A stretch of DNA of 58,383 bases from Anaerolineae bacterium (GCA_028277515.1 JANQGC010000173.1:1-58383); one strand, 5' to 3'; counted from the first letter of the stretch, positions 8,559-17,800 are shown. Notes: a model not told the origin generated them from the sequence alone. A program made the numbers and translations.

Positions 8559-8589
8559 GGTGACAGTCGCTTCAGAAATGACTGCCACC
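8559..8589. repeat. Imperfect inverted repeat, GTGACAGTC type
   Basis: GGTGACAGTC (8559-8568) and GACTGCCACC (8580-8589) pair at nine of ten positions around an 11-base loop. The core GTGACAGTC recurs as a larger perfect inverted repeat at 55967-56022, so it may belong to a dispersed hairpin family. Confidence 0.45.
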
Positions 8590-8592
8590 CGG

Positions 8593-8622
8593 TAAAAAAA
8601 TAGGACATCCTGGCGGATGTCC
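8593..8622 (-). terminator. Rho-independent terminator of tadA/tRNA-Ser
   Basis: On the minus strand GGACATCC and GGATGTCC form an 8-bp stem with a 4-base loop, followed directly by TATTTTTTT. It lies just after the 3' end of the tRNA. Confidence 0.85.
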
Positions 8623-8628
8623 CGGAGG

Positions 8629-8716
8629 CGGAGAGGGTGGGATTCGAACCCACGGTGACCGATAAAGCCACAACGCTTTTCGAGAGCGCCCCGATAAACC
8701 ACTCCGGCACCTCTCC
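8629..8716 (-). tRNA. tRNA-Ser (anticodon CGA)
   Basis: An 88-base class II tRNA. The acceptor stem GGAGAGG pairs with CCTCTCC and is followed by discriminator G. The anticodon loop CTCGAAA gives CGA, there is a long variable arm, and GGTTCGAATCC forms the T-arm. CCA is not encoded (the genome reads CCT). It reads TCG codons. Its 5' end directly abuts the tadA stop codon and it shares the terminator that follows, so the tRNA is probably cut from a tadA-tRNA transcript by RNase P. Confidence 0.95.
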
Positions 8717-9175
8717 TTATGTAGATTTTCGTAACTCTTTAAAAAACTGCTGAAGCAAAGCGCCGGCCTCACCTGCCATCACCCCACGGGTTACATCTAC
8801 CCGGTGGTTAAAAGGGGGCGCGTCAAGCACATCAACAATCGTGCCATCTGCCCCGAAGCGGGTGTCCGCTGCACCGTAAACCAACCGTCCCAGCCGGGCC
8901 TGGAGCATCGCCCCGGCGCACATCGGGCAGGGTTCAAGCGTACAGTATAACGTAACTCCAATGAGCCGCCAATTGTCTAAAAAAGCGGCCGCTTCCCGTA
9001 AGGCGATCATTTCCGCGTGGGCTGTCGGGTCCTGATCTTGCTCTTTACGATTGAACCCGGAACCAATGATCTGGCCGTCGAGAACGGCCACTGCACCTAC
9101 GGGAACCTCCCCCAATTCAGCCGCCTTTTCCGCTTCTGCCAGAGCCAGCTTCATCCACTTTTCATCCTGCTGCAT
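8717..9175 (-). CDS. tadA: tRNA-specific adenosine deaminase TadA
   Basis: This enzyme converts A34 of tRNA-Arg(ACG) to inosine. The 152-residue protein has the zinc deaminase motifs His53-Ala-Glu55 and PCPMCAGA (Cys83, Cys86) at normal spacing, and normal family length. The N-terminus EKWMKLALAEAEKA fits the family. The GGAGG before the chosen ATG is very close to it, so the Met at residue 8 could also be used. The stop codon touches the tRNA-Ser gene. Confidence 0.93.
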   Translation of the reverse strand: MQQDEKWMKLALAEAEKAAELGEVPVGAVAVLDGQIIGSGFNRKEQDQDPTAHAEMIALREAAAFLDNWRLIGVTLYCTLEPCPMCAGAMLQARLGRLVYGAADTRFGADGTIVDVLDAPPFNHRVDVTRGVMAGEAGALLQQFFKELRKST

Positions 9176-9326
9176 ACCTCCTATTGTACCCGATTTAACA
9201 CCAATTCTTCTTTTCCTGGAACCTTCTCACACCATTCTTCGTTTATAATTTAAGAGGCAAAGGTATCCTTGTAACCTGCGCAACCTGGACGACTCGCATT
9301 TGAAGATGACGATTGGCTCCTAAATC

Positions 9327-9355
9327 TTGAATTTTGCAGATTGGTCCGATATGAT
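9327..9355 (+). promoter_or_regulatory. Predicted promoter of the A2M-like gene
   Basis: TTGAAT (9327-9332) and TATGAT (9350-9355) are 17 bases apart. Initiation near 9361-9362 would give a leader of about 215 bases before the ATG at 9578. The rest of the gap 9176-9577 shows only the hairpin at 9385-9423; a 70-codon frame at 9361-9573 inside the leader has no convincing coding character. Confidence 0.5.
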
Positions 9356-9384
9356 GAAGGATGGAACAAGTTTTTGATTTAAAG

Positions 9385-9423
9385 AACCCGGTTTTACCAT
9401 CTGATTTTGGCGAAAACCGGGTT
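9385..9423 (+). repeat. 11-bp hairpin in the A2M leader
   Basis: AACCCGGTTTT (9385-9395) and AAAACCGGGTT (9413-9423) are perfect reverse complements around a 17-base loop. Similar half-sites occur near 34533 and 58251, so this may be a dispersed element or an mRNA leader structure. Confidence 0.5.
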
Positions 9424-9577
9424 TTGCACCTTAAGTTGCCGCGTTTTGTGTCCTACGAGCTTTTAATAACTTCAGTCCTGTCCCGGAAACTGACATTTAT
9501 TGGCCATCGTATGATTTTTAGAAAATTCGGGATTGATTTTACAAACATATCAATTTGTTTCTGGAGCAAATAAAGAA

Positions 9578-12500
9578 ATGCGTAAATCTCATTTGATTCA
9601 TTTGATTGTTCTGGTTATTTTGTTGTTAACCATTGTAACTGCCTGCCAAAGGCAAGATGAGGCCGTGCCAACGGCCGAACCGACGCAGGCCGTTGACACG
9701 ACAGCAACAGCACCTGTCGACGCGGCCGAAGACGCCCAGGAAGCAGCCGAAGAGCCGGCAGCTACCAGCGAACCCCCGGTGACACCCGATGAACCGGATC
9801 AGGGTGAACCGGCGACAGCCATCAATCCGGCCGATATCGACTGGCCTCCGCAAGCCATTGCCAGCAACCCGGCTCCTGGCGAGGAAGTGGCTCCGGACAG
9901 CCCCATCGCCATTCGTTTTGACCAACCGATGGATCAGGAATCAGTGGAGGAAGCGTGGGATATGGAACCGGCAGTTGCCGGCAGCTTCGATTGGCCGCGG
10001 GCAGACACCGTCATCTTTATGCCTAGTGAGGATCTGCAAAGAGGGCAGGATTACCTGGTACGTGTCAGCGCCGAAGCCAGTTCGCAAAACGGCCTGAATT
10101 TGGAACAGCCAGTTGAGTATAATCTGCAAACCATCGACGACCTGCAAGTAAACCAGGTCATTCCCGCCGATGGCACCGATGATGTCCAGGGAGATGGCGC
10201 GATCACGGTTGTATTCAACCGTCCCGTCGTGCCCCTGGTCAGCAGCGACATGCAGAGCGACCTGCCCCAGCCTTTGACCATCGATCCCGAAGTTGAAGGC
10301 GAAGGCACCTGGGTCTCTACCAGCATCTATCGCTTTGAGCCGGGACCGGCCGGCTTCGCCGGGGCAACCACCTATCAGATAACAGTCGAAGAGGGCTTGA
10401 CAGATGTCACCGGGGCCGTGCTGCCGGACAGCTTCACCTGGCAGTTCAGCACGGAAAGTCCCAGTGTCGTGCAAACCTTGCCCGCGGACGGATCATCGCT
10501 GGTGCCTCCAACCCGGGCTATCTCCGTCACTTTCAGCCTGCCTATGGACCAGAGCAGTACGGAAGCGGCCGTATTATTAAATCCCGCCACCTCTGTTTCT
10601 TACGATTGGCAGGAAAACGACACCTTGCTGGTTCTCACCCCCGATGAACCTTTGCAGCTAGAGACGCTCTATGAACTACAGATCGCCTCGTCGGCGACAT
10701 CGGCCAATGGCCAGGCCGGACTCGATCAGGCTGAAGAAATCAGCTTTACCACCTTCCCCTTCCCGGCAGTGCTCCGTACACAACCGGAAAATGGATCAAC
10801 GGCCGACACCTGGCAAAGAGGTGTGAGCATCGAATTCGCCTCGCCGATGGATTTCTCCACATTGGAGGATCTGATTCAAATTAATCCCCAACCGGAAGAT
10901 GTTCGTTACAATTACAACGAGTGGATCGATGAAATCAGTCCCGAGCATTCCTCTTTTAATCTTTACCTTGAATTTGATCTGGAGCGGAATGCGCAATATG
11001 TCATTACAGTGCCTGGCAGTGCGGCCGACATTTACGGCAACACGCTGGGTGAAGATTATTCCTTTGAATTTGAATCGCCTGGTTTTGCACCCGTTGTCTC
11101 CTTCAACTTGATAAGTCCACTCAGCCAAATAAGCACCAGTTTCCCCAGCGATGTGCAGGTCTTGCACCGCAATGTTTCTGAATTGACGGTCAATCTATAT
11201 GATTTGGATTTGCCGGTTGATCTGTTAATCAGTCCATATAACAGTGATGAGGTTCCTCTACCTCCACCCGAACGCACCTGGACCCTACCACTGGACACAC
11301 CGGCCGATGAAGTAGGCAGCACCACCATTTCTTTAGCCGATGGCGACGCTCTCTCGCCCGGAGTCTACTTCCTGACCGTCCGTGCTCCTGAAGTAGACAC
11401 GGATGCTCGTTACTGGCAAAATCAGCGGGTCACCCTCGTCGTCGGCGACACCAATCTGGTCGTTAAGGAAATGCCTGATGAAGTACATGTATGGGTCACT
11501 GACATCGAGACCGGGGAACCGTCCGGTGGCAACAATATTACCTTATACAGCCGCGCGGGAGTCGAGATTGGTACGGAAAGTACCGATAGCAGTGGCTTTG
11601 CTGCCTTTGATTACAAATCACCTCAAGGTTATCAAGAAGGCGTCCTGGCTGTCAGCAATGATCCTGGCGAAGAAGGGTTTGGCGCGGCTTCCAGCACCTG
11701 GAGCGGCGAGATCAGCCCCTGGCGCCTGGGCTTGAATTACGGTTTTTCCAACCCGCTGCCCCAATTTGCCTACCTGTATACTGACCGGCCGATTTACCGT
11801 CCTGGCGATACGGTGCACTTCAAGGGTATCCTCCGTGACAGTGATTTCGGCCGTTATACCCTGCCGGAAGAACAAGAGCTGGTCCTCAATCTTGGGCCTC
11901 AAACCTTCTTCCAGGAAGAAAGCGGTTTGCAAGACACCATATCCGTCTCCGTTAATTCTGAAGGCATCTTTAGCGGTGAATACACACTGCCCGAAGAGAT
12001 GCAGTTGGGCACTTATGCCTTCACTTTGTTCGATGAGAATTTAGATTTATCGCGCAGCTTCACCGTGGCCGAATATCGCGCGCCGGAATTCCAGGTGACC
12101 CTGGTTCCGGATGTCGAAGAAACCTATCGTGGTGAAAGCGTGGACTTCACTTTGAACGCCACCTACTTCTTTGGCGGATCGGCCGCTGATTTAGAGGTAT
12201 TCTGGTCCATTTACCAGGACACCTACCAGCCTGATGTTCCTGGGGAACCCTATTCCTTTACCGATCAAGCCGACTTCAATTACGTCGACCCTGGTATTTT
12301 TGGCGGTGGTGGTGGCGGCACCTTTGGCCAGTACCTCACCAATGGCAATGGCAAGACCGATGAAAACGGCAACCTGGTCATTACCATTCCGGCCGATATC
12401 CTGCAAGATGTAGAGGATGGCAGCCGCAAGATTACGGTAGAAGCGACCGTGCAGGACATCACCAACTTCCCGGTCACGGCCAACGCGGATGTGATCATGC

Positions 12501-15500
12501 ACAGCGCCGAGGGCTACGTTGGCGTACGCCCAACCGATTTCATGCCCGCCGCAGGCGAAGAAGCTTCTGTTGATTTACTCACCGTCGATTGGGCGGGCGA
12601 TCCCTTGCCTAACCAGGAGGTGGAGGTCGTTTTTTACCGCCGCGAATGGGAGCGCAAGCGCAACAGCGAATTCGGCATCTACTTCACCGAGTGGGAGCCG
12701 ATTGATGAAGAAGTGGAGCGCGTCCAGGTTACAACAAATGACGAAGGCGAAGCGCAAGCAACCTTCATTCCTGAAAATGGCGGCTCTTATATTGCTGTGG
12801 CTACATTGACCGATTCTGCCGGGCGGCAGCAGACCAGCAGCACCTATCTATGGGTCATTGACGAAAATTTCGCCGGCTGGCGCACCGATCCTACACAGAA
12901 GTCAATGGATCTTGTTCCGGATAAGGATGAGTATAGTGTCGGAGAAACGGCGCAAATTTTGGTGCAATCCCCCTTTGACGAGCAGGTCAACGCCTGGCTC
13001 ACCATCGAACGCGGCAACCTGCTGGAGCAGCGGGTAATCACCCTAGATGGCGGCAGCGCGGTAATTGAGGTGCCAATCACGTCCGATTTCGCACCCAATG
13101 TCTTTGTTTCTGTCGTCGCTATCAAACCGGCGACCGGCCCGGCGGATGATAATCCTTACGCCGACATCCGCCTAGGTGTAACCGAGTTAACCGTACCTCC
13201 GGATCAATTCAACCTGGATGTCCGCTTGACGCCGCTGGCTGAGTTGTTCGAGCCAGGGGATACAGCCGTTTACGAAATCTTGATCACCGACAACGAGGGC
13301 AACCCGGTTGAAGCCGACTTCTCCCTATCCCTGGTGGATCTGGCCGTGTTAACCTTAATAGAAGATAACGCGCCACCAATCCTGGAAGCGTTTTACAGTC
13401 CCCAACCGTATCGCAGCCAGGTGGGCAGTGGTCTTTTCGTCTCCGGCGAAGGTTTAGAACCGGAAATCCCCTTGCAAGGGGGTGGCCTGGGTGGCGGCGG
13501 TGGTGATGGTATCCAGGAAGCGGCCATTGCCCGCCTGAACGGTGAAGATGAAGATGAAGCGCGCGGCGAGTTCCCGGATACCGCCTACTGGGAAGCCAGC
13601 GTGCAAACTGGTGCTGATGGCACAGCCACCGTAGAGATTCCCTTACCGGACACCCTGACCACCTGGCGGCTGAGCAGTAAGGCTGTGACTATGGACACCA
13701 AAGTCGGCCAAAATGAAGTCGATGTTGTCGTCTCATTACCTTTACTGATCCGGCCGGTCACCCCGCGCTTCTTCACCGCCGGAGACATCATCCAGCTTGG
13801 CGCGGCGATCAATAACAACACGAATGAGGATATTGAGGCCACCGTCGAACTGGAAACGGAGGGAGTCTCTCTCACTGGTGAGGCAGAACAAATGGTAAAC
13901 GTTCCCGCAGGTGGCAGCCGGCTTGTCCGCTGGGAGGTCCTTGTCGAGGATGTGCCCTTCGCCGATCTGACCTTCCGCGTGCAGGGTGGCGAATATCGTG
14001 ATGCCAGCAAACCACCTCTGGGAGAAGGGCCGGATAATCTGATCCCCGTCTATCGTTACAACGCCCAGGACTTCACGGGCACGGCCGGCGAATTGGACGA
14101 GGAAGGACAGCGTGTGGAAGCGGTTCTACTGCCGGAAGCGGCCGATCTCAGCCGCGGTTCGGTGGATATGCAGCTCAGCCCATCGCTGGCCGCAGCCTTG
14201 GTTGACGCCTTGGAAGTGGTGGAAAAAACCGAAATCGACCCGGCTTGTTCTTATACCCTGACCGACCGCTTGCTGCCCAACCTGGCCACCGACCAGGCGA
14301 TCAACCAGCTGGATTTGGACGAGCAAGAGTTGGCCGAGCAGCTCGCCAACCTTATTCCTGATGACATCGCCCGCCTTGAAGAGTTGCAACTACGTGGCGG
14401 CGGTTGGGGCTGGTGCAGGACCGAGGAAAGCGATCCCTGGCTCTCTGCCTATGCCTTACTGGCCCTGGCCAGAGCCGAAGCCAACGGTTACGATACCGGT
14501 GATTTAACGATTTCTCGCGGTCAAAACTACGTTGAGAGTCAACTTTACCGCATGGATGAGATCAACTTCTTCTGGGAAGCCAACCGCCAGGCCTTTTTCC
14601 TCTACGTCTTAGCCCAATCAGGCGAAGATATTCGCGAGGATGCGGACGAACTCTTTGAAGAGCATCGCGGCCTGCTCGATCCTTACGCCAAGGCTTTGTT
14701 AATCATGGCTTATGAGACAGTCGGCGATCAGGGAGAGAACCAGCAGAGCCTGCTCTCGGCGCTCAATGATGATGTCGTGGTCAGCGCCACCGGCGCCCAT
14801 TGGGAAGATGCCGAACAGGATTTCTTCAACCTGAACAGCGATGTACGCGGCACGGCAATGGTTATCGAAGCCTTATCCCTTGTCGAACCAGACACCGCTC
14901 TGCTGCCCAACGCCGTGCGCTGGCTGATGTCGGCGCGCACAGCCCAGATCTGGTCCACCGGCCATGAAACGGCCTGGAGCATCCTGACCCTGGCCAATTG
15001 GATGGCCGCCAGCGGTGAACTAGAAGCAGATTACGCTTATGCAGTCGATGTAAACGGCGTACCGCGAGTTGATGGTGAATTTAGCGACGAGAATATTACC
15101 GAAAGTAATACCTTTTCCGTGCCCATCAACAGCCTGTTGGAAGATGAGACCAACTACTTCGCCATTCAGCGCGGCGGGGGGGATGGCAAGCTGTACTACA
15201 CCATGCATCTGAACAGTTTCATCAACGCCGACAGCGTGGAAACGACCAGTCGCGGTCTAACCATAGAGCGCGTCTACTATGATGCCGCCTGCGACCCGCA
15301 AGAAGAGACTTGTGAGCCGATCAGTGAAATTGAAGCCGGACAGCAGGTGCGCGTAGAACTAAATATCGTCGCTCCTAATGATCTGTTGTATCTTGTTGTA
15401 GAAGATCCTATCCCCGCCGGCGCTGAAGGCATCGATCCCAACCTGGACATCTCCGCCTCCGGATTTGAAGGGGGCATTGAGCGTACAGACCAGGATTTCC

Positions 15501-15727
15501 TCTATGGTTACTGGGGCTGGTGGTACTTCAACAGCATCGAGTACAAAGACGAAAAAGTAGTCTTCCGCTCCAACTTCCTGCCCGCGGGAACGTACCAGTA
15601 CACCTATACCTTGCAGACGATCATCCCCGGCCAGTTCCAGGTGATGCCCGCGGTGGGCTACCAGGAATTCTTCCCCGAAGTATTCGGCCGATCGGATGGC
15701 ATGTTGTTTGAGATTACGGGACAGTAA
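9578..15727 (+). CDS. Alpha-2-macroglobulin-like lipoprotein with degenerate thioester
   Basis: A 2049-residue surface or periplasmic protein. The start MRKSHLIHL at 9578 gives a clean lipoprotein signal with a VTAC lipobox; the frame extends further up but without a signal. After a Thr/Ala/Glu-rich linker come about four Ig-like Big_5 domains (each with an IRFDQPMD-like segment). Macroglobulin domains follow, including MG2 with YTDRPIYRPGDTVHFKG near residue 733, an A2M domain near 1335 (DTAYWEASVQTG) and the alpha/alpha toroid. Two glycine-rich loops interrupt it, one before the A2M domain where a bait region is expected. The thioester site reads Cys1557-Ser-Tyr-Thr instead of CxEQ: the Cys remains but the Gln is lost, so no thioester can form. 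Bacterial A2Ms trap proteases at the cell envelope; this one would have to do so non-covalently or do something else. It is followed by a strong terminator. Confidence 0.9.
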   Translation: MRKSHLIHLIVLVILLLTIVTACQRQDEAVPTAEPTQAVDTTATAPVDAAEDAQEAAEEPAATSEPPVTPDEPDQGEPATAINPADIDWPPQAIASNPAPGEEVAPDSPIAIRFDQPMDQESVEEAWDMEPAVAGSFDWPRADTVIFMPSEDLQRGQDYLVRVSAEASSQNGLNLEQPVEYNLQTIDDLQVNQVIPADGTDDVQGDGAITVVFNRPVVPLVSSDMQSDLPQPLTIDPEVEGEGTWVSTSIYRFEPGPAGFAGATTYQITVEEGLTDVTGAVLPDSFTWQFSTESPSVVQTLPADGSSLVPPTRAISVTFSLPMDQSSTEAAVLLNPATSVSYDWQENDTLLVLTPDEPLQLETLYELQIASSATSANGQAGLDQAEEISFTTFPFPAVLRTQPENGSTADTWQRGVSIEFASPMDFSTLEDLIQINPQPEDVRYNYNEWIDEISPEHSSFNLYLEFDLERNAQYVITVPGSAADIYGNTLGEDYSFEFESPGFAPVVSFNLISPLSQISTSFPSDVQVLHRNVSELTVNLYDLDLPVDLLISPYNSDEVPLPPPERTWTLPLDTPADEVGSTTISLADGDALSPGVYFLTVRAPEVDTDARYWQNQRVTLVVGDTNLVVKEMPDEVHVWVTDIETGEPSGGNNITLYSRAGVEIGTESTDSSGFAAFDYKSPQGYQEGVLAVSNDPGEEGFGAASSTWSGEISPWRLGLNYGFSNPLPQFAYLYTDRPIYRPGDTVHFKGILRDSDFGRYTLPEEQELVLNLGPQTFFQEESGLQDTISVSVNSEGIFSGEYTLPEEMQLGTYAFTLFDENLDLSRSFTVAEYRAPEFQVTLVPDVEETYRGESVDFTLNATYFFGGSAADLEVFWSIYQDTYQPDVPGEPYSFTDQADFNYVDPGIFGGGGGGTFGQYLTNGNGKTDENGNLVITIPADILQDVEDGSRKITVEATVQDITNFPVTANADVIMHSAEGYVGVRPTDFMPAAGEEASVDLLTVDWAGDPLPNQEVEVVFYRREWERKRNSEFGIYFTEWEPIDEEVERVQVTTNDEGEAQATFIPENGGSYIAVATLTDSAGRQQTSSTYLWVIDENFAGWRTDPTQKSMDLVPDKDEYSVGETAQILVQSPFDEQVNAWLTIERGNLLEQRVITLDGGSAVIEVPITSDFAPNVFVSVVAIKPATGPADDNPYADIRLGVTELTVPPDQFNLDVRLTPLAELFEPGDTAVYEILITDNEGNPVEADFSLSLVDLAVLTLIEDNAPPILEAFYSPQPYRSQVGSGLFVSGEGLEPEIPLQGGGLGGGGGDGIQEAAIARLNGEDEDEARGEFPDTAYWEASVQTGADGTATVEIPLPDTLTTWRLSSKAVTMDTKVGQNEVDVVVSLPLLIRPVTPRFFTAGDIIQLGAAINNNTNEDIEATVELETEGVSLTGEAEQMVNVPAGGSRLVRWEVLVEDVPFADLTFRVQGGEYRDASKPPLGEGPDNLIPVYRYNAQDFTGTAGELDEEGQRVEAVLLPEAADLSRGSVDMQLSPSLAAALVDALEVVEKTEIDPACSYTLTDRLLPNLATDQAINQLDLDEQELAEQLANLIPDDIARLEELQLRGGGWGWCRTEESDPWLSAYALLALARAEANGYDTGDLTISRGQNYVESQLYRMDEINFFWEANRQAFFLYVLAQSGEDIREDADELFEEHRGLLDPYAKALLIMAYETVGDQGENQQSLLSALNDDVVVSATGAHWEDAEQDFFNLNSDVRGTAMVIEALSLVEPDTALLPNAVRWLMSARTAQIWSTGHETAWSILTLANWMAASGELEADYAYAVDVNGVPRVDGEFSDENITESNTFSVPINSLLEDETNYFAIQRGGGDGKLYYTMHLNSFINADSVETTSRGLTIERVYYDAACDPQEETCEPISEIEAGQQVRVELNIVAPNDLLYLVVEDPIPAGAEGIDPNLDISASGFEGGIERTDQDFLYGYWGWWYFNSIEYKDEKVVFRSNFLPAGTYQYTYTLQTIIPGQFQVMPAVGYQEFFPEVFGRSDGMLFEITGQ

Positions 15728-15765
15728 CAGAGTTACATGACTTAATAATGTAGTTTATGATTGAG

Positions 15766-15810
15766 AGATCCTTTTAGCCACCTGAACACATTTTCAGGTG
15801 GCAAGGATCT
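15766..15810. terminator. Bidirectional terminator between convergent genes
   Basis: AGATCCTT plus GCCACCTGAA pairs with TTCAGGTGGC plus AAGGATCT, with a three-base bulge and a 6-base loop. It serves the A2M-like gene and the convergent polyferredoxin gene. Confidence 0.75.
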
Positions 15811-15915
15811 TTCGCGATCAGATTATTCCAGGGGTTAGTTAATAGGGGAAGATAGGGTTTTTCAAAGCTACGGCTGTGCGCGAGATGTTGAGGGGGAGTG
15901 ATAGAAAACTTGATT

Positions 15916-17340
15916 TCAATGAATAATACTTGTCCCGCGCATTTCCATTGGCAAGTTGAATAAGTAAATAGCAGCTACAGTCACACCCACCAACAGCAAC
16001 AGCCAGGGCATCTGGGCGGTGAAGGATTCATCTTCATTGCGGCCGATTTCCCCCAGTACATAAAAACTTCCCGCAAAACCAGCAAGGAGAATCAGCAACT
16101 GTAAAGGCAGCAGCCAGGAAAAGGGCAAAATATTGCTGAGCTGCCAGTTAGGCTGCTGGCCAAAAAATGTCACTCCATGATCGATGAAGAAATTTTGCAA
16201 AGCGGGAATGATCGCCAAAGCGCCCGTGGCGAAGTGAAAGCCGTAATGGGCCAGCCAGATGGCAAAGGCCAGGGGAACCAGCGCCGGCGTATGTTTGCTA
16301 AAACTGACGTGCAGCGGCTCTCTAGCTTCGGCTATCGAACGTCCCAGCCAGGCAACCAGCAACCCCAAGACCACGGGTAGGATCACATTTAATACGGTGA
16401 AGATAAGCAGAAGAGAGATAAATTCATTCTCGATTCTCAGCAGATTCCTTAACCATGCTTCGGCTGTATAAATGGGTGGGGTCATGCCAAATGCATTGCT
16501 CAAGGCAGCAAATGTGAACAACCAGATCAGCAAACTCAAATCCCAACGCCTTGGCCAGGCCTGCGGTTGGCGCAGTTCGCCGAACAACGGCCGGGCTGCC
16601 AAAGCCACGTTATCGTAGGGGCAGGCCCGTGCACAATCCAGGCATAACGTACAATCGAGATTACTCTGCATTTGGGGCGGAAAAAGCTCCGTACCACAGC
16701 CCAGCATCAAGGGTTTGCCGGCGGCATCATAGCGGCTGTTGACGCATTCCTTACCCTCACATGTGCGGCAAACATCAGGATTTGTGACTGTAATTTGAAG
16801 AGGGGAAACGGTGCTACCCACAAAGTTGAAGGTGCCTAATGGACAGACATATTTACAGAAAGGGGATTCTGTGAAAATGAGTTCCAGAAGGAATGAAGAA
16901 GCGAAATAAAAAAGAATCACCCAGGCTGTCAGCCAGGGGCTGGCCCATAAATCGAGCCATTCATAAAGGAAAAGATAGAGAAAGAGAATGCCCAAGGCCA
17001 GCCATTTGTTGCGTAGGGCACGCGGCCAGCGCCTCCCAAGAATACTCCAACGGCGAGCCATACTGCGCGGCAAGGTGAAGGGACAGTTCATACAGAACAG
17101 ATTGCCAAACAGCAGCAAGGCCAGCATCAGGAAGCCACGGTACTGCAACCAGACGATATTGGTAGCCAAGTTCTCTGAAGCTAATTGGGGGCCAGTAAAG
17201 CCGTCATAAACAATCAGCAGCGCAGCCAGGAGCAACAATAGTTGGCCCAGCAGCCGGCCGTGTTTCCAGCGCAGCAGGCGGCCGATACCCGACCAGCGCA
17301 GCACATCAACCCTGGGAGTGGGCTTATAAATGCTGCTCAT
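15916..17340 (-). CDS. Membrane polyferredoxin (NapH/RdxA-like 4Fe-4S protein)
   Basis: A 474-residue membrane protein with about ten predicted membrane segments and cysteine clusters typical of NapH/RdxA/CcoG-like membrane ferredoxins: CMNCPF, CKYVCPLG, CRTCEGKEC and CTLCLDCARACP. The clusters could bind two 4Fe-4S centres that carry electrons across or along the membrane. Its start lies 22 bases after the YtkA-like lipoprotein gene on the same strand, so the pair is an operon. A FixH/YtkA partner suggests metal or redox handling, perhaps copper or cytochrome oxidase assembly, but the exact role is open. Confidence 0.75.
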   Translation of the reverse strand: MSSIYKPTPRVDVLRWSGIGRLLRWKHGRLLGQLLLLLAALLIVYDGFTGPQLASENLATNIVWLQYRGFLMLALLLFGNLFCMNCPFTLPRSMARRWSILGRRWPRALRNKWLALGILFLYLFLYEWLDLWASPWLTAWVILFYFASSFLLELIFTESPFCKYVCPLGTFNFVGSTVSPLQITVTNPDVCRTCEGKECVNSRYDAAGKPLMLGCGTELFPPQMQSNLDCTLCLDCARACPYDNVALAARPLFGELRQPQAWPRRWDLSLLIWLFTFAALSNAFGMTPPIYTAEAWLRNLLRIENEFISLLLIFTVLNVILPVVLGLLVAWLGRSIAEAREPLHVSFSKHTPALVPLAFAIWLAHYGFHFATGALAIIPALQNFFIDHGVTFFGQQPNWQLSNILPFSWLLPLQLLILLAGFAGSFYVLGEIGRNEDESFTAQMPWLLLLVGVTVAAIYLFNLPMEMRGTSIIH

Positions 17341-17362
17341 GCTTTAAGGATTCGCTCCCGGA

Positions 17363-17758
17363 TTAACCATCTCCCATAGCCACCTGCAGATCAAACTGCT
17401 CTTCAGCCGTGCTCCCATCTGGCAGCGTCGCGGTTACGGTGATGATCCAATTGCCACCCATCGTCCATTGAAAAGGCACCTGGTAACGGCCGTTTTCGCC
17501 GCCCCCATTTACCTCGGCCAAAACTGGTGCCATACCTGCATGACTCATATCCCCTTTAATCTCCAGGAAAGCATCATTGATCGCCTTTCCATCCTTATCC
17601 TGGATTTCAATGACCAGCTCCGATTGACCCATCATTGGCGGGGAGGGTTCCGTCGTCAGGTCGATTTGCGCCTTGTTTTGGGACGCCTGTTGGCTTTCTC
17701 GCCCGCAGGCAGTCAGCAGCAAAATTCCCATACTGAAAGTGATGATGATCTTGTGCAT
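17363..17758 (-). CDS. YtkA/FixH-like lipoprotein
   Basis: A 131-residue protein with a lipoprotein signal (ILLLTAC, Cys18) and a single Ig-like YtkA-type domain containing KGDMSHAGMAPV, a Met/His motif often seen in copper-handling domains. It is first in a two-gene operon with the membrane polyferredoxin. Copper binding is an inference from the motif. Confidence 0.7.
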   Translation of the reverse strand: MHKIIITFSMGILLLTACGRESQQASQNKAQIDLTTEPSPPMMGQSELVIEIQDKDGKAINDAFLEIKGDMSHAGMAPVLAEVNGGGENGRYQVPFQWTMGGNWIITVTATLPDGSTAEEQFDLQVAMGDG

Positions 17759-17800
17759 TGTTTCACAATTATATGATATTCAAAACCTTGGACCAAAGAT

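Noticed and set aside
8572..8772. Minus-strand frame of 66 codons
   Set aside because: It lies over the tRNA-Ser gene, its terminator and the end of tadA.
9361..9573. 70-codon frame in the A2M leader
   Set aside because: No Shine-Dalgarno; the frame contains the 11-bp hairpin and has no family-like pattern. A leaderless peptide starting at the predicted transcription start cannot be fully excluded.
13585..14010. 141-codon antisense frame inside the A2M gene
   Set aside because: Ser/Thr/Val-rich shadow of the strong plus-strand coding region, without its own signals.
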